Assembly (NCBI RefSeq): GCF_017168255.1
Contig: NZ_JABFAP010000001.1
Location: forward strand, 620,107-656,986
Origin: Agrococcus sp. KRD186
GTDB taxonomy: Bacteria; Actinomycetota; Actinomycetes; Actinomycetales; Microbacteriaceae
Direction of reading: 5' to 3'
DNA length: 36,880 nucleotides
A model generated the notes under the pieces. That model was not told the DNA's origin. It ran no database searches and worked only from the letters and a program-made list of their open reading frames with translations. A program made the position numbers and the translations under genes. Below, piece by piece: positions 14,655 to 23,761 of this stretch. Numbering within the stretch: the stretch's first letter is position 1; the number at the start of each line of letters is the position of its first letter.

Positions 14655-14668
14655 CGGCAGCCAAGCAC

Positions 14669-14701
14669 AGAGGCCGGCACCCGCTCGGGTGCCGGCCTCT
14701 T
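14669..14701. terminator. Strong terminator between clpP2 and the copC-like gene
   Basis: A perfect 14-bp stem, AGAGGCCGGCACCC (14669-14682) with GGGTGCCGGCCTCT (14687-14700), and a GCTC loop. It lies between converging genes and can serve both strands. Confidence 0.85.
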
Positions 14702-14753
14702 GCGCGTGCGGCGGTCGGGGAGCTGCCCCGGCCTGCGCTCGTCTCTGCCGAGC

Positions 14754-15437
14754 TCAGCGCGTGCCGTCGGCGTCGTCGTCGGCGGGCTCGGGCACGTCGT
14801 TCCGCTCCTTGAGCCGGCCCCGCAGCCGGTTCGCGCGGAAGGCGATGAGCGCGAGCAGCGCCAGCAGCGCGAGCACGCCGATGGCGATGAAGGGGAACGA
14901 GTCGCCCTGCTCGACCGCGCCGTCGGACGGCTCGCTCTCGGCGCCCTGCTCGGCCGATGCGGTGGCCGGCGCGCTGTCGCTCTCGGCCTCGGGCTCGGCT
15001 TCGGGCTCGGCTTCGGGCTCGGCCTCGGGCGCAGCAGCGCCGCACACCGGGGCCTCGGCCACGCCGGGCTCACCGGCCTGGCCGTCTGCCGGGTCGAAGG
15101 TGAAGTCGATCGTGTCGGAGACCGCATGGCCGTCGGCGGAGACGACCTGGAAGGTCAGCGCGTAGTCGCCGGCCTCGCCGAGCTGCGCCGGCATCGACGC
15201 GATGTCGCCGTCGACGCTCAGGCAGCCGTCCCCGTAGAACAGGCCCGCCGCATCCGTCACCTGGATCGCGTTCGAGCCGCTCGCGCCCTCGATGGCCAGG
15301 ATCTCCTCGTTCAGCACGATGCTGACGCTGCCCGGCTGCTCCGTCACCACATCACCGGCCGCGGGCGTCGAGCCGATGAGGGATGCGTGGGCGGGCAGCA
15401 GGAGGACGGCCGAGAGCACGGCGAGGGCTGGAAGCAT
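14754..15437 (-). CDS. CopC-domain copper-binding membrane protein
   Basis: A 227-residue exported protein with a CopC domain. The signal peptide ends at AHA, which would place His17 at or near the mature N-terminus, the classic copper-binding position ([15 protein letters not shown]). The second mark is [17 protein letters not shown]. After the domain comes a low-complexity PEAE linker, a transmembrane helix ([21 protein letters not shown]) and a basic/acidic cytoplasmic tail, the form common in actinobacteria. The usual CopC methionine-rich copper(I) loop is not obvious, suggesting a copper(II) site only. A TAGACT box lies 6 nt before the ATG, implying leaderless expression. It sits inverted between clpP2 and clpX, which are often adjacent. 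Copper handling is inferred from the family. Confidence 0.82.
   Translation of the reverse strand: MLPALAVLSAVLLLPAHASLIGSTPAAGDVVTEQPGSVSIVLNEEILAIEGASGSNAIQVTDAAGLFYGDGCLSVDGDIASMPAQLGEAGDYALTFQVVSADGHAVSDTIDFTFDPADGQAGEPGVAEAPVCGAAAPEAEPEAEPEAEPEAESDSAPATASAEQGAESEPSDGAVEQGDSFPFIAIGVLALLALLALIAFRANRLRGRLKERNDVPEPADDDADGTR
14989..15030 (-). repeat. 12-bp tandem repeat inside the copC-like gene
   Basis: TCGGGCTCGGCT (or a one-base variant) occurs three times in a row plus a partial copy and encodes the repeated Glu-Pro-Glu-Ala linker. Copy number could vary by slippage without breaking the frame. Confidence 0.7.
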
Positions 15438-15443
15438 GCCGCC

Positions 15444-15449
15444 AGTCTA
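15444..15449 (-). promoter_or_regulatory. -10 element of the copC-like gene
   Basis: Reads TAGACT on the minus strand, 6 nt before the ATG at 15437. The arrangement implies a leaderless transcript. Confidence 0.5.
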
Positions 15450-15505
15450 TCGATGGCGATCTGCCCTGCGGCGGCGTGGTCGGTCGCCGTGTCGGCGGCC
15501 TGCTC

Positions 15506-15511
15506 TACACT
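15506..15511 (+). promoter_or_regulatory. -10 element of clpX
   Basis: TACACT would start transcription at about 15518. An in-frame ATG at 15515 lies at or before that point, which favours ATG 15560 as the translation start. Confidence 0.5.
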
Positions 15512-15559
15512 TCCATGGACGGGCGCAGCCTGCGTTCGACGATGATCAAGAGGTGCAAC

Positions 15560-16837
15560 ATGGCGCGACTGGGAGAGAGCGGCGACCTGCTCAAGTGCTC
15601 CTTCTGCGGCAAGAGCCAGAAGCAGGTGCAGCAGCTGATCGCCGGCCCCGCGGTGTACATCTGCGACGAGTGCGTCGAGCTGTGCAACGAGATCATCGAG
15701 GAGCGCATGGCCGAAGCCGGCGAGACGCCCTCGACCGAGAGCTTCACGCTGCCGAAGCCGCGCGAGATCTTCGAGTTCCTCGAGGAGTACGTGGTGGGGC
15801 AGGAGAGCGCCAAGCGCTCGCTCGCCGTCGCGGTCTACAACCACTACAAGCGCGTCGCCGCGTCGCAGCAGCTCGCATCCGCCGACAGCGTCGGCGACGG
15901 GGTCGAGATCCAGAAGTCGAACATCCTCATGGTCGGCCCGACCGGCTGCGGCAAGTCCTACCTGGCCTCGACGCTCGCGAAGCAGCTCAATGTGCCGTTC
16001 GCGGTCGCCGACGCCACCTCGCTCACCGAGGCGGGCTACGTCGGCGAAGATGTCGAGAACATTCTGCTGAAGCTCATCCAGGCCGCCGACTTCGACATCA
16101 AGCGCGCCGAGACCGGCATCATCTTCATCGACGAGATCGACAAGGTCGCGCGCAAGGCCGAGAACCCCTCGATCACGAGGGACGTCTCGGGCGAGGGCGT
16201 GCAGCAGGCGCTGCTGAAGATCATCGAGGGCACGGTCGCCTCGGTGCCGCCGCAGGGCGGGCGCAAGCACCCGAACTCCGAGTTCATCCAGATCGACACG
16301 TCGAACGTGCTGTTCATCGTCGCCGGCGCCTTCGCCGGGCTCGAGGACATCATCGCCAACCGCGCCGGCAAGCGCGGCATCGGCTTCGGCGCTTCCATCG
16401 CCTCGCTCAAGCCCGACCTCAACGTGTTCGAGGAGGTGCTGCCGGAGGATCTGCACAAGTTCGGCCTCATCCCCGAGTTCATCGGCCGCCTGCCGGTGAT
16501 CGCGACGGTCTCGCCGCTGGATCAGTCGGCGCTGGTGGAGATCCTCTCCGAGCCGAAGAACGCGCTCGTCAAGCAGTACCAGCGCATCTTCGAGATCGAC
16601 GGCGTCAAGCTCGACTTCGAGCCCGAGGCGCTGCAGGCGATCGCCGACCTCGCGGTCGAGCGGAAGACCGGCGCGCGCGGCCTGCGCTCCATCCTCGAGA
16701 CGGTGCTCGCGCCGGTGATGTTCGACGTGCCCTCGCGCGAGGGCGTCGAACGCGTGATCGTGACGAAGGAGTCGGTGACGGGCGGGGAGGCACCCGAGGT
16801 GCTGACCGCCGACGACATCCAGGAGCTCTCCGCGTAG
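15560..16837 (+). CDS. clpX: ClpX, ATPase of the ClpXP protease
   Basis: This 425-residue AAA+ unfoldase delivers substrates to ClpP1P2. The N-terminal zinc-binding domain has C13, C16, C35 and C38 (CSFC and CDEC). Next come [23 protein letters not shown], Walker A GPTGCGKS (126-133), the pore loop GYVGED (159-164), Walker B IIFIDE (187-192), and the [19 protein letters not shown] segment. The ClpP-docking IGF loop appears in KRGIGFGAS, and the sensor-2 arginine in [13 protein letters not shown] 15560 follows AGAGG at good spacing and begins with the family-typical [21 protein letters not shown] longer form from ATG 15515 is less likely because it would start at the transcription start point. 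Confidence 0.95.
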   Translation: MARLGESGDLLKCSFCGKSQKQVQQLIAGPAVYICDECVELCNEIIEERMAEAGETPSTESFTLPKPREIFEFLEEYVVGQESAKRSLAVAVYNHYKRVAASQQLASADSVGDGVEIQKSNILMVGPTGCGKSYLASTLAKQLNVPFAVADATSLTEAGYVGEDVENILLKLIQAADFDIKRAETGIIFIDEIDKVARKAENPSITRDVSGEGVQQALLKIIEGTVASVPPQGGRKHPNSEFIQIDTSNVLFIVAGAFAGLEDIIANRAGKRGIGFGASIASLKPDLNVFEEVLPEDLHKFGLIPEFIGRLPVIATVSPLDQSALVEILSEPKNALVKQYQRIFEIDGVKLDFEPEALQAIADLAVERKTGARGLRSILETVLAPVMFDVPSREGVERVIVTKESVTGGEAPEVLTADDIQELSA

Positions 16838-16872
16838 CCGTTCTCGCGTGCGCTCGGATTGCGCGGGCAGGT

Positions 16873-16894
16873 GAGGTAAGGCTAGCCTTACCTC
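16873..16894. promoter_or_regulatory. DtxR/IdeR iron box over the siderophore-transport promoter
   Basis: GAGGTAAGGCT and AGCCTTACCTC form a perfect 22-bp palindrome whose core TAAGGCTAGCCTTA matches the DtxR/IdeR consensus. The -10 TAGCCT (16883-16888) lies inside it and ends 7 nt before GTG 16896, so bound repressor would cover the promoter of a leaderless transcript. Iron-replete repression of the downstream transporter is the expected result. Confidence 0.9.
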
Positions 16895-16895
16895 T

Positions 16896-17714
16896 GTGAC
16901 GATCACCGGACCCCAGGCGCTGCGCGCGACCGACGTCTCGATGGCGTACGGCCGTGAGCGTATCGTCCACGACGCATCCATCGCCCTCACGCCGGGCTGC
17001 GTCACCGCCCTGGTCGGGCCGAACGGCTCCGGCAAGTCGACGCTGCTGCGCGGCCTCACCGCGCTGCACCGCCCGACGGGCGGCAGCGTGGTCTTCGCCG
17101 ACGGCGCCGACGCATCCGGCCTGGGGGAGCGCGAGCTCGCCCGCCGCATCGCGCTGCTCGCGCAGTCGCACCCCGAGCCTTCCGGCGTCAGCGTGCGCGA
17201 GGTCGTCGCCTACGGCCGCTTCGCGCACCGCGGCCGCTTCCGCACGGGCGACCCGAACGGCGCCGACGTCATCGACCGTGCCATGGCGGCAACCGGCATC
17301 GCCGACCTGACCGACCAGCCCGTCTCGCAGCTCTCGGGCGGCCAGCGGCAGCGCGTGTGGCTGGCCACCTGCCTCGCGCAGCAGACCGGCATCGTGCTGC
17401 TCGATGAGCCCACCACCTTCCTCGACGTGCGCTACCAGCGCGAGATCCTCGAGATCGTGCGCGACCTCGCCGACGACGGCGTCGCCGTCGGCATCGTGCT
17501 GCACGACCTCGAACAGGCGGCCGAGATCGCCGACGAGGTCGTGCTGCTCGTGCACGGGCGCATCGTCGCCACCGGCACGCCCGCGCACGTGTTCACACCC
17601 GAGCGGCTCACCGCCGCCTACGAGGTGCCCATCGACGTCGAGCCTGTCGAAGACGGCTTGCGCATCCGGCCGCAGCGGCTCCGCCGCCGGCCCGCCGTGT
17701 CACGCGCCGCGTGA
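16896..17714 (+). CDS. Iron-siderophore ABC transporter ATP-binding protein
   Basis: A 272-residue ATPase of the FecE/FhuC group. Walker A GPNGSGKST is at 41-49, the signature LSGGQ at 146-150 followed by RQRVWLATCLAQ (typical of iron-chelate ATPases), Walker B IVLLDE at 166-171 and EPTTFLDVRYQREILE. The switch His is in VLHDLEQAAEIADEV. The basic C-terminal tail (RPQRLRRRPAVSRAA) is unusual but harmless looking. It starts with GTG directly at the iron-box promoter and is the first gene of the fecE-fecB-fecCD-like operon. Confidence 0.92.
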   Translation: MTITGPQALRATDVSMAYGRERIVHDASIALTPGCVTALVGPNGSGKSTLLRGLTALHRPTGGSVVFADGADASGLGERELARRIALLAQSHPEPSGVSVREVVAYGRFAHRGRFRTGDPNGADVIDRAMAATGIADLTDQPVSQLSGGQRQRVWLATCLAQQTGIVLLDEPTTFLDVRYQREILEIVRDLADDGVAVGIVLHDLEQAAEIADEVVLLVHGRIVATGTPAHVFTPERLTAAYEVPIDVEPVEDGLRIRPQRLRRRPAVSRAA

Positions 17715-17766
17715 CGCATCCCACCATGAGCCCGGCGGCCACGCCCCGGGCCGAGGAAGGCTGACC

Positions 17767-18771
17767 ATGACCAAGCGAACCCTGCTGGGGCGGCCCGTGC
17801 TCGCCGGCGCCGCGGTGCTCACCGCGCTCGCGCTCGCGGCCTGCGGCACCACCGAGGCACCCGCTGAGAGCTCCGCCCCCGACGCCGCCGCCGAAGCGGT
17901 GACGGTGACGGATGCGCGCGGCGTCGAGGTCGAGATCCCCGCGGGCGTCCGGGACGTCGTCGCGCTCGAGTGGGTCGCCGTCGAGCATCTGCAGACCGTC
18001 GGCATCGTGCCGGTCGGGGTCGCGGATGTCGCCGGCTACCAGGAGTGGGCGGCCACCGGCGCGCCGCTCGAGGGCGAGCCGACCGACGTCGGCACCCGGG
18101 TCGAGCCGTCGATCGACGCGATCGCGGGCCTGGCGCCCGACCTGATCGTGGCCGTCGCCGGCCGCGACGCGGGCGCCTATGCCGACCTGGAGGCCATCGC
18201 GCCCGTGCTGGTGCTGCAGGGCGCCGATGCCTCGGCACCGATCGAGACGATGTACGAGGACCTGCGCATGGTCGGCGAGGCGACCGGCAGCTCGGACGCC
18301 GCCGAGACCGCGATCGACGAGTACGAGGCGCATGTCGCCGAGCTCACCGCCCAGGTCGAGGAAGCGGGCCTGGCCGGCACCTCGGTCGCCCACATGGACG
18401 GCTACGAGAACGGCGGCCAGGTCGAGACCCGCCCGTACGCCGACGGCGCGCTGCTGCCGGCAGCCTTCGAGTCCATCGGCTTCGTCAACGGCTGGCCCGG
18501 CGAGGGCGACGAGCAGTACGGCCTCGGCATCACCGACGTCGAGGGACTGACGGCGCTCGCCGACGACACACAGATCGTGTACCTGTCGGTCGGCAGCCAG
18601 CGCGACGTCTTCCAGGACCAGCTCGCGGACAACGACATCTGGAACGGACTGCCGACCGTGCAGGCCGGCAACGTGCACCGGCTGCCCGACGGCATCTGGC
18701 TCTTCGGCGGCGTCGACTCGCTGACGGCCTACCTCGACGCGCTCGTCGCGTCACTCGCACCGACCCCGTGA
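17767..18771 (+). CDS. Iron-siderophore-binding lipoprotein
   Basis: This 334-residue lipoprotein of the FecB/FepB type has a signal peptide with lipobox LAAC and Cys26. The mature domain shows the helical-backbone binding protein pattern: VTVTDARGVEVEIPAGVRDVVALEWVAVEHL, GTRVEPSIDAIAGLAPDLIV, AYADLEAIAPVLVL, and near the end NDIWNGLPTVQAGNVHRLPDGIWLFGG. Relatives bind ferric siderophores outside the membrane. ATG 17767 follows GAGGAAGG at a 6-nt spacing. The gene is 52 nt after the ATPase, and its stop overlaps the permease start. The substrate siderophore is unknown; no biosynthesis genes are in view. Confidence 0.92.
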   Translation: MTKRTLLGRPVLAGAAVLTALALAACGTTEAPAESSAPDAAAEAVTVTDARGVEVEIPAGVRDVVALEWVAVEHLQTVGIVPVGVADVAGYQEWAATGAPLEGEPTDVGTRVEPSIDAIAGLAPDLIVAVAGRDAGAYADLEAIAPVLVLQGADASAPIETMYEDLRMVGEATGSSDAAETAIDEYEAHVAELTAQVEEAGLAGTSVAHMDGYENGGQVETRPYADGALLPAAFESIGFVNGWPGEGDEQYGLGITDVEGLTALADDTQIVYLSVGSQRDVFQDQLADNDIWNGLPTVQAGNVHRLPDGIWLFGGVDSLTAYLDALVASLAPTP

Positions 18772-20798
18772 CGCGCGTCCGACCTGGAGGGCTCGCGCTC
18801 GGCGCGGCCCTCCTCGTCGCACTCTTCGCTCTCGCCGGCTGGCACGCCACGCAGGGCACGACCGATCTCGGCCTGGCCGAGCTGCTCGGCTGGCTGGGCG
18901 GCGAGGAGGGCCACGCGGCCGTGATCGTCGAGAGCCGGCTGCCGCGCATCGCCGCGGCGATCGTGGTCGGGCTGGCGCTCGGTGCGGCCGGCTACGCGAT
19001 GCAGACGCTCACCGGCAACCCGCTCGCCTCGCCCGACACGCTCGCCGTCAACGGCGGTGCGGGCGCGGCGATCGCGATCGCCGCAGTCTTCGGCATCAGC
19101 CTGCCCGGCATCGGAGGCGCGGGGCTGGCGTTCGTCGGAGGCCTGCTCGCCGCGCTGGCCGTCGTGGCGATCGGCCGCGGCCGTGGCTCGACCACGCAGA
19201 TGGTGCTCGTCGGCACCGCCCTCGCGCTCGCGCTGCAGTCGGTGACGACCGTGACCATCATCCTGTTCGAGCAGGAGACCGCGGGCCTCTACGCCTGGGG
19301 CGTCGGGCGGCTCTCGCAGAACGGCATCGAGACCGTCGCGCAGCTGCTGCCGATCGTGCTGCTCGGCATCGCGGCGCTCCTGCTCCTCGCGCGCAGGCTC
19401 GACGTGCTCGCGCTCGGCGAGGAGGCCGCGACGACGATCGGCGTCGGGGTCGGCCGACTGCGATTCATCACCCTCGTCGCCTCGGTCGCGCTCGCCGCGG
19501 CCGCCGTCGCGATCGCCGGGCCGATCGGCTTCGTGGGGCTCGCGGCGCCGATCGTCATCCGCATGCTCGCCTCGCGCATCCCCGGCGCCGCCCGGCATGT
19601 CGTGGCCATCCCGCTCGCCGCCCTCGCAGGCGCGGTGCTCGTGGTGGGCGCCGACGTGCTGCTGCGCGCCGTGCTGCCGGGCAGCGCCTCGCTCGACGTG
19701 CCGACGGGCGTCGTCACGAGCCTGGTGGGCGCGGTGTGCATCATCGTGCTCGCCCGCACCATGGCGGGCGCGGCCGAGACCGAGTCGATGTCGGTGCTGG
19801 GCGCGCGCACGGTCGCGAGCCGCGCCTGGCTGCCGATCGCGATCGCTGCCGTCGTGCTGGCGGCGCTGACGATCGCCGCGGTGCTGCTGGGTGACCGGAT
19901 GCTGCTGCTCGGCGATGTCGTCAACTGGCTGTCGGGCAGGGCGGGGGATGCGGTGCGGGTCACCCTCGACACGCGCGCGCCCAGGATCGCCGCGGCGGTG
20001 GCCGCCGGGATCGCGCTCGCGCTCTCGGGCGCGCTCGTGCAGGCGGTCGCGCGGAACGCGCTCGCCGAGCCCTACCTGCTCGGCGTCGCGGGCGGCGCGG
20101 GCCTCGGCGCCGTCGGGGTGATCACGCTCGTGCCGACCGCGGTCGGCTGGGCGGTGGCCGGCAGCGCCCTCGCCGGCGGCGCGATCGCCGGCCTGCTGGT
20201 GCTGCTGCTGGTCGGCTGGCGCCGGCTCGGCAGCCTGCGGCTGGTGCTGACCGGCCTCGCGCTGTCGGCCGGCACCGCGGCGCTGACGAGCATGCTCATC
20301 GTGGTCACCGACCCCTGGAACCGGGGCAAGGCGATCGTCTGGCTGGCGGGCTCCACCTACGGCCGCGGCTTCGAGGATGTGGCACCGGTCGCCGTCGCCG
20401 TGGTGCTCGGCGTGCTCGCGCTGCTGTGGATGCACCGCGACCTCGACCTCGCGCAGCTGGACGACGCGACGCCCAGACTGCTCGGCGTGCGCCTGACGGC
20501 CGTGCAGATCCTCGCCCTCGCCCTCGCGGTCGCGCTCGCCTCGACGGCCGTCGCCGCGATCGGGGTGGTCGCGTTCGTTGGCCTGGTGGCGCCGCACGCG
20601 GCGCGGGCGCTCGTCGGGGCACGGCACCGGGTGCTGCTGCCGCTCGCGGCGCTGCTGGGCGGCACGCTGACGCTGCTGGCCGACACGCTCGGCCGCACGC
20701 TCATCGCACCCGCGCAGCTGCCCGCGGGCATCATGACGGCGCTGGTCGGCATCCCCTACTTCATCTGGCTCGTGCTGCAGGCGGGGCGCTCTCGCTAG
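18768..20798 (+). CDS. Fused double FecCD/FhuB-like siderophore permease
   Basis: This 676-residue membrane protein consists of two homologous FecCD halves in one chain, as in FhuB. Half one has LPRIAAAIVVGLALGAAGYAMQTLTGNPLASPDTLAVNGGAGA and GPIGFVGLAAPIVIRML. Half two has APRIAAAVAAGIALALSGALVQAVARNALAEPYLLGVAGGAGLGA and GVVAFVGLVAPHAARALVGARHR. Each half should hold about ten spans and its own ATPase-coupling loop, so a single chain with two FecE-like subunits makes the channel. The GTG at 18768 overlaps the binding-protein stop (GTGA). Reading upstream of this GTG gives Arg-rich antisense-like sequence, so no earlier start is supported. Confidence 0.92.
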   Translation: MTRVRPGGLALGAALLVALFALAGWHATQGTTDLGLAELLGWLGGEEGHAAVIVESRLPRIAAAIVVGLALGAAGYAMQTLTGNPLASPDTLAVNGGAGAAIAIAAVFGISLPGIGGAGLAFVGGLLAALAVVAIGRGRGSTTQMVLVGTALALALQSVTTVTIILFEQETAGLYAWGVGRLSQNGIETVAQLLPIVLLGIAALLLLARRLDVLALGEEAATTIGVGVGRLRFITLVASVALAAAAVAIAGPIGFVGLAAPIVIRMLASRIPGAARHVVAIPLAALAGAVLVVGADVLLRAVLPGSASLDVPTGVVTSLVGAVCIIVLARTMAGAAETESMSVLGARTVASRAWLPIAIAAVVLAALTIAAVLLGDRMLLLGDVVNWLSGRAGDAVRVTLDTRAPRIAAAVAAGIALALSGALVQAVARNALAEPYLLGVAGGAGLGAVGVITLVPTAVGWAVAGSALAGGAIAGLLVLLLVGWRRLGSLRLVLTGLALSAGTAALTSMLIVVTDPWNRGKAIVWLAGSTYGRGFEDVAPVAVAVVLGVLALLWMHRDLDLAQLDDATPRLLGVRLTAVQILALALAVALASTAVAAIGVVAFVGLVAPHAARALVGARHRVLLPLAALLGGTLTLLADTLGRTLIAPAQLPAGIMTALVGIPYFIWLVLQAGRSR

Positions 20799-20812
20799 GT
20801 CGTCCCTGGTCG

Positions 20813-20849
20813 TCGAGTAGCGACCGGCCTGCGGGCGGCCGCTACTCGA
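20813..20849. terminator. Inverted repeat between converging genes
   Basis: TCGAGTAGCG (20813-20822) pairs with CGCTACTCGA (20840-20849) around a GC-rich loop. This TCGAGTAGCGACC-type sequence resembles a dispersed intergenic repeat that I recall from Microbacteriaceae genomes. Between the permease and the peptidase it could act as a two-way terminator. Confidence 0.6.
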
Positions 20850-22889
20850 TCAGCTGGTTGCCTCGAGCCCGCGGCGCTTGAGCAGCGGCGCGATGTCGGC
20901 ATCGCGGCCGCGGAAGTCGCGGAACGCCTCCAGCGGATCCTTCGAGCCGCCGACGCCCAGCAGCCGCTCGCGAAAGCGCTGCCCGGCCTCGCGGATCGAG
21001 GGCTGCGCCTTGAACCACTCGACGGTGTCCGCGTCCATCACCTCCGACCAGATGTAGGAGTAGTAGCCGGCCGAGTAGCCGCCGGAGAAGACGTGCTGGA
21101 AGTAGCCGGTGGAGTAGCGCGTCGGCACGGTCGCGCTGAGCAGGCCGACCGCCGCCAGCGCATCCTGCTCGAACGCGGCGACATCCGTCACCTCATCCCC
21201 TGCGGTGCGGGCGTGCCACGCCTGGTCGAGCAGCGCCGCGGCGAGGTACTCGCTCGTGTCGTGGCCCTGGTTGAACGACTCCGAGGCCTGTAGCCGCTCG
21301 ACGACGTCGGCGGGCAGCGGCTCACCGGTCTCGATGTGCTTGGCGTAGTTGTCGACGATGCCCGGCCACAGCATCCACATCTCGTTCACCTGGCTGGGGA
21401 ACTCGACGAAGTCGCGGAACACGTTCGTGCCGCCCAGCGAGGGGTAGGTGACCTGCGCGAAGAGCCCGTGCAGCGCGTGGCCGAACTCGTGGAAGAGCGT
21501 CGTCGTCTCGTCGAAGGTGAGCAGCGTCGGCGTGCCCGCCGGGGGCTTGGGCACGTTGAGGTTGTTCATCACGACGGTCGGGTGGCCGAGCAGCGTGTTC
21601 TGCTGGATGAGCGGGTTCATCCAGGCGCCGCCGCGCTTCGCGTCGCGCGTGTAGAGGTCGAGCAGGTAGAGGCCCACCTCGCTGCCGTCGTCGTTCCGCA
21701 CCTCGAAGACGCGCACATCGGGGTGGTAGCCGACCAGGTCGGCGCGCTCCTCGAAGGTGACGCCGTAGACCTGCGTGGCGGCGTGGAAGACGCCGTCCCA
21801 CAGCACGCGCTCCGACTCGAAGTAGGGGCGCAGCGCCGCGGTGTCGACGTCGAAGCGCGCGGTGCGCTCCTTCTCGGTCCAGTAGTCCCAGTCCCACGCG
21901 GCGAGCTCGTACGTCTCGCCGGTCGCGTCGATCTGCGCCTGCAGCGCGGCGGCCTCGGCCCTGGCGTTCGCGGCGGCGGGCGCGGCGAGCTTCGTGAGCA
22001 TCGCCAGCACGTTCTCGGGGCTGCCGGCCGTCTCGTCGGCGGTGATCGCGTGCGCGTGCGTGGCGAAGCCGAGCAGCTGCGCGCGCTCGGCGCGGGCGGC
22101 GGTCAGCTCGAGCACCGTCTCGCGGTTGTCGTGCTCGTTGCCGCGCGTGCCACGGGCGAGGGATGCCTCCAGCACGCGCCTGCGCACGTCGCGGTTCGTG
22201 AGCGAGGCAAGCCACGGGTGGCCCGAGAACAGCGGCAGGGTGATGAGCCACGTGCCGTCGAGGCCGCGGTCGGCAGCGGCGGACGCCGCCGCCTGGATCT
22301 CGCCCTCGGCGAGCCCGTCGAGCTCCGCCTCCGACTCGATGACGACCGCGAGCTCGTTCGTGTCGGCCTGCAGGTGCTTGTCGAAGCGAGTGGTGAGCGT
22401 CGCGATCTGCTGGTTGAGCTGCTTCAGGCGATCGCGGGCGGCGTCGTCGAGGCCCGCGCCGGCGATCGTCATCTCGGTGTGCTTGCGCTCCACGAGATAG
22501 CGCTGCTCGTCGGTCCACTCCGCTGCCGGGCTCTCGTGCAGCGTGCGGATGCGCGCGTACAGCGCCGGGTCGAGCGTGATCGAGTCGGCGTGCGCGGCGA
22601 AGCGCGGCGCGTAGCGCTCCTCGAGCTCCTCCAGGAACGGGGTCGAGTCGGTCGAGGTCATGCTCCAGAACACGTGCGCGACGCGCGAGAGGATGCCGCC
22701 GGAGCGCTCGAGCGGCTCGATCGTGTTCTCGAAGGTCGGCGCCGAGCGCACCACGGTGATCGCCCGCACCTCCTTCGTCTGCTCCTCGAAGCCCGCCTCG
22801 AACGCCTCCTCGAAGTGCTCGTCGCGGATCTCGGCGAAGGGCGGCAGCTGGTACGGGAGCGCGCTGGGCGCCAGGAAGGGATTGGTCAT
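20850..22889 (-). CDS. M3-family metallopeptidase (oligopeptidase A/Dcp type)
   Basis: This 679-residue cytoplasmic zinc peptidase digests short peptides. The zinc motif is HEFGH with His467, Glu468 and His471, inside TLFHEFGHALHGLFA; the third ligand Glu is expected in the helix FVEFPSQVNEMW about 25 residues on. Other marks of the M3A group are NPFLAPSALPYQLPPFAEI at the N-terminus and FQHVFSGGYSAGYYSYIWSEVMDAD near the C-terminus. ATG 22889 has TAGGGT on its strand 7 nt upstream (leaderless), and the protein then starts MTNPFL as in relatives; a start 42 nt further up is not supported. It diverges from the methyltransferase gene with only 53 bp between start codons. Confidence 0.93.
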   Translation of the reverse strand: MTNPFLAPSALPYQLPPFAEIRDEHFEEAFEAGFEEQTKEVRAITVVRSAPTFENTIEPLERSGGILSRVAHVFWSMTSTDSTPFLEELEERYAPRFAAHADSITLDPALYARIRTLHESPAAEWTDEQRYLVERKHTEMTIAGAGLDDAARDRLKQLNQQIATLTTRFDKHLQADTNELAVVIESEAELDGLAEGEIQAAASAAADRGLDGTWLITLPLFSGHPWLASLTNRDVRRRVLEASLARGTRGNEHDNRETVLELTAARAERAQLLGFATHAHAITADETAGSPENVLAMLTKLAAPAAANARAEAAALQAQIDATGETYELAAWDWDYWTEKERTARFDVDTAALRPYFESERVLWDGVFHAATQVYGVTFEERADLVGYHPDVRVFEVRNDDGSEVGLYLLDLYTRDAKRGGAWMNPLIQQNTLLGHPTVVMNNLNVPKPPAGTPTLLTFDETTTLFHEFGHALHGLFAQVTYPSLGGTNVFRDFVEFPSQVNEMWMLWPGIVDNYAKHIETGEPLPADVVERLQASESFNQGHDTSEYLAAALLDQAWHARTAGDEVTDVAAFEQDALAAVGLLSATVPTRYSTGYFQHVFSGGYSAGYYSYIWSEVMDADTVEWFKAQPSIREAGQRFRERLLGVGGSKDPLEAFRDFRGRDADIAPLLKRRGLEATS

Positions 22890-22896
22890 GCCCGCC

Positions 22897-22936
22897 ACCC
22901 TATGTCGCCGATCCCGCACTCGACTGGCCATAGACT
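22897..22936. promoter_or_regulatory. Back-to-back leaderless promoters
   Basis: TAGGGT on the minus strand (22897-22902) serves the peptidase and TAGACT on the plus strand (22931-22936) serves the methyltransferase. Each ends 6-7 nt before its start codon. The -35 regions must overlap within about 30 bp, so the two genes may compete for RNA polymerase. Confidence 0.5.
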
Positions 22937-22942
22937 CCCGAT

Positions 22943-23752
22943 ATGACCGCTACAGTTTATTCGCATGGCCACCACGCGTCGGTCGTCGGCGCGCACGCCG
23001 CGCGCACCGTCGCGAACTCGGCCGCCTACCTGTCGCCGCTGCTCGAGCCGGGCATGCGCATCCTCGATGTCGGCTGCGGCCCGGGCTCGATCACGATCGA
23101 TCTCGCGCGGCGGGTGGGGGAGCGCGGCACCGTCGTGGGTATCGACGCGAGCGCCGAGGTGGTCGAGACCGCTCGCGCCGCGGCCGCGCAGGCAGGCGTC
23201 ACGAACGTCGCCTTCCGTGTCGGGGACGCCTACGACCCGCCCCGTCCGGAGGACGACGCGGCTGCGCGCTGGGATGTGGTGCACGCGCACCAGGTGCTGC
23301 AGCACCTCGGCGAGCCCCTGGCGGCGCTGCGGGCCTGGCGCGCGGCGGGGGAGCTGGTGGCGGCGCGCGACGTCGTCTACTCGGCCACGACCATCCATCC
23401 GCTGACGCCCGAGCTCGCACGCTGGCGCGAGCTGGTGCTGGCGCTGCAAGCGGCCAACGGCGGCGACGGCGACGCGGGAGCGAAGCTCAAGGCCTGGGCG
23501 CGAGCGGCCGGCTTCGCGCAGGTCGAGACCGACGTCGAGACGTGGTGCTTCGAGTCGCAGCGTGGCCGCGCGTTCTGGGGCGGGCAATGGGTCGAGCGCG
23601 CGCTGCACTCGGCCTTCGCCGACGGCACCGAGCGGCACGGTCTGGCGGATGCGCGGGAGCGCCAGGCGATCTCCGACGCGTGGGCTGCGTGGTCGCGCGA
23701 CGACGACGGCTGGATGGCCATGCTGCACGGCTGGATCCTCGCGCGCGGCTGA
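22943..23752 (+). CDS. Class I SAM-dependent methyltransferase
   Basis: This 269-residue protein carries the SAM-binding motif LDVGCGPGS (41-49), the acidic residue after strand two in VVGIDAS, a GDAYDPP segment, and WDVVHAHQVLQHL, which together mark the UbiE/methyltransf_11-like group. The family methylates small molecules; the substrate is unknown. There is no ribosome site, and a TAGACT box 6 nt before the ATG indicates leaderless expression. It stands next to an unknown protein gene on the same strand, 22 nt away, which has its own -10 box. Confidence 0.85.
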   Translation: MTATVYSHGHHASVVGAHAARTVANSAAYLSPLLEPGMRILDVGCGPGSITIDLARRVGERGTVVGIDASAEVVETARAAAAQAGVTNVAFRVGDAYDPPRPEDDAAARWDVVHAHQVLQHLGEPLAALRAWRAAGELVAARDVVYSATTIHPLTPELARWRELVLALQAANGGDGDAGAKLKAWARAAGFAQVETDVETWCFESQRGRAFWGGQWVERALHSAFADGTERHGLADARERQAISDAWAAWSRDDDGWMAMLHGWILARG

Positions 23753-23761
23753 GCGCGGCGA

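Noticed and set aside
15515-15559. Longer ClpX starting at ATG 15515
   Set aside because: The -10 at 15506-15511 would start the RNA at or after that ATG, and ATG 15560 has a ribosome site and the typical N-terminus.
18729-20627. Large minus-strand frame opposite the siderophore permease
   Set aside because: Extreme Arg/His/Asp/Gln composition with no hydrophobic core; the plus strand encodes a clear double FecCD permease.
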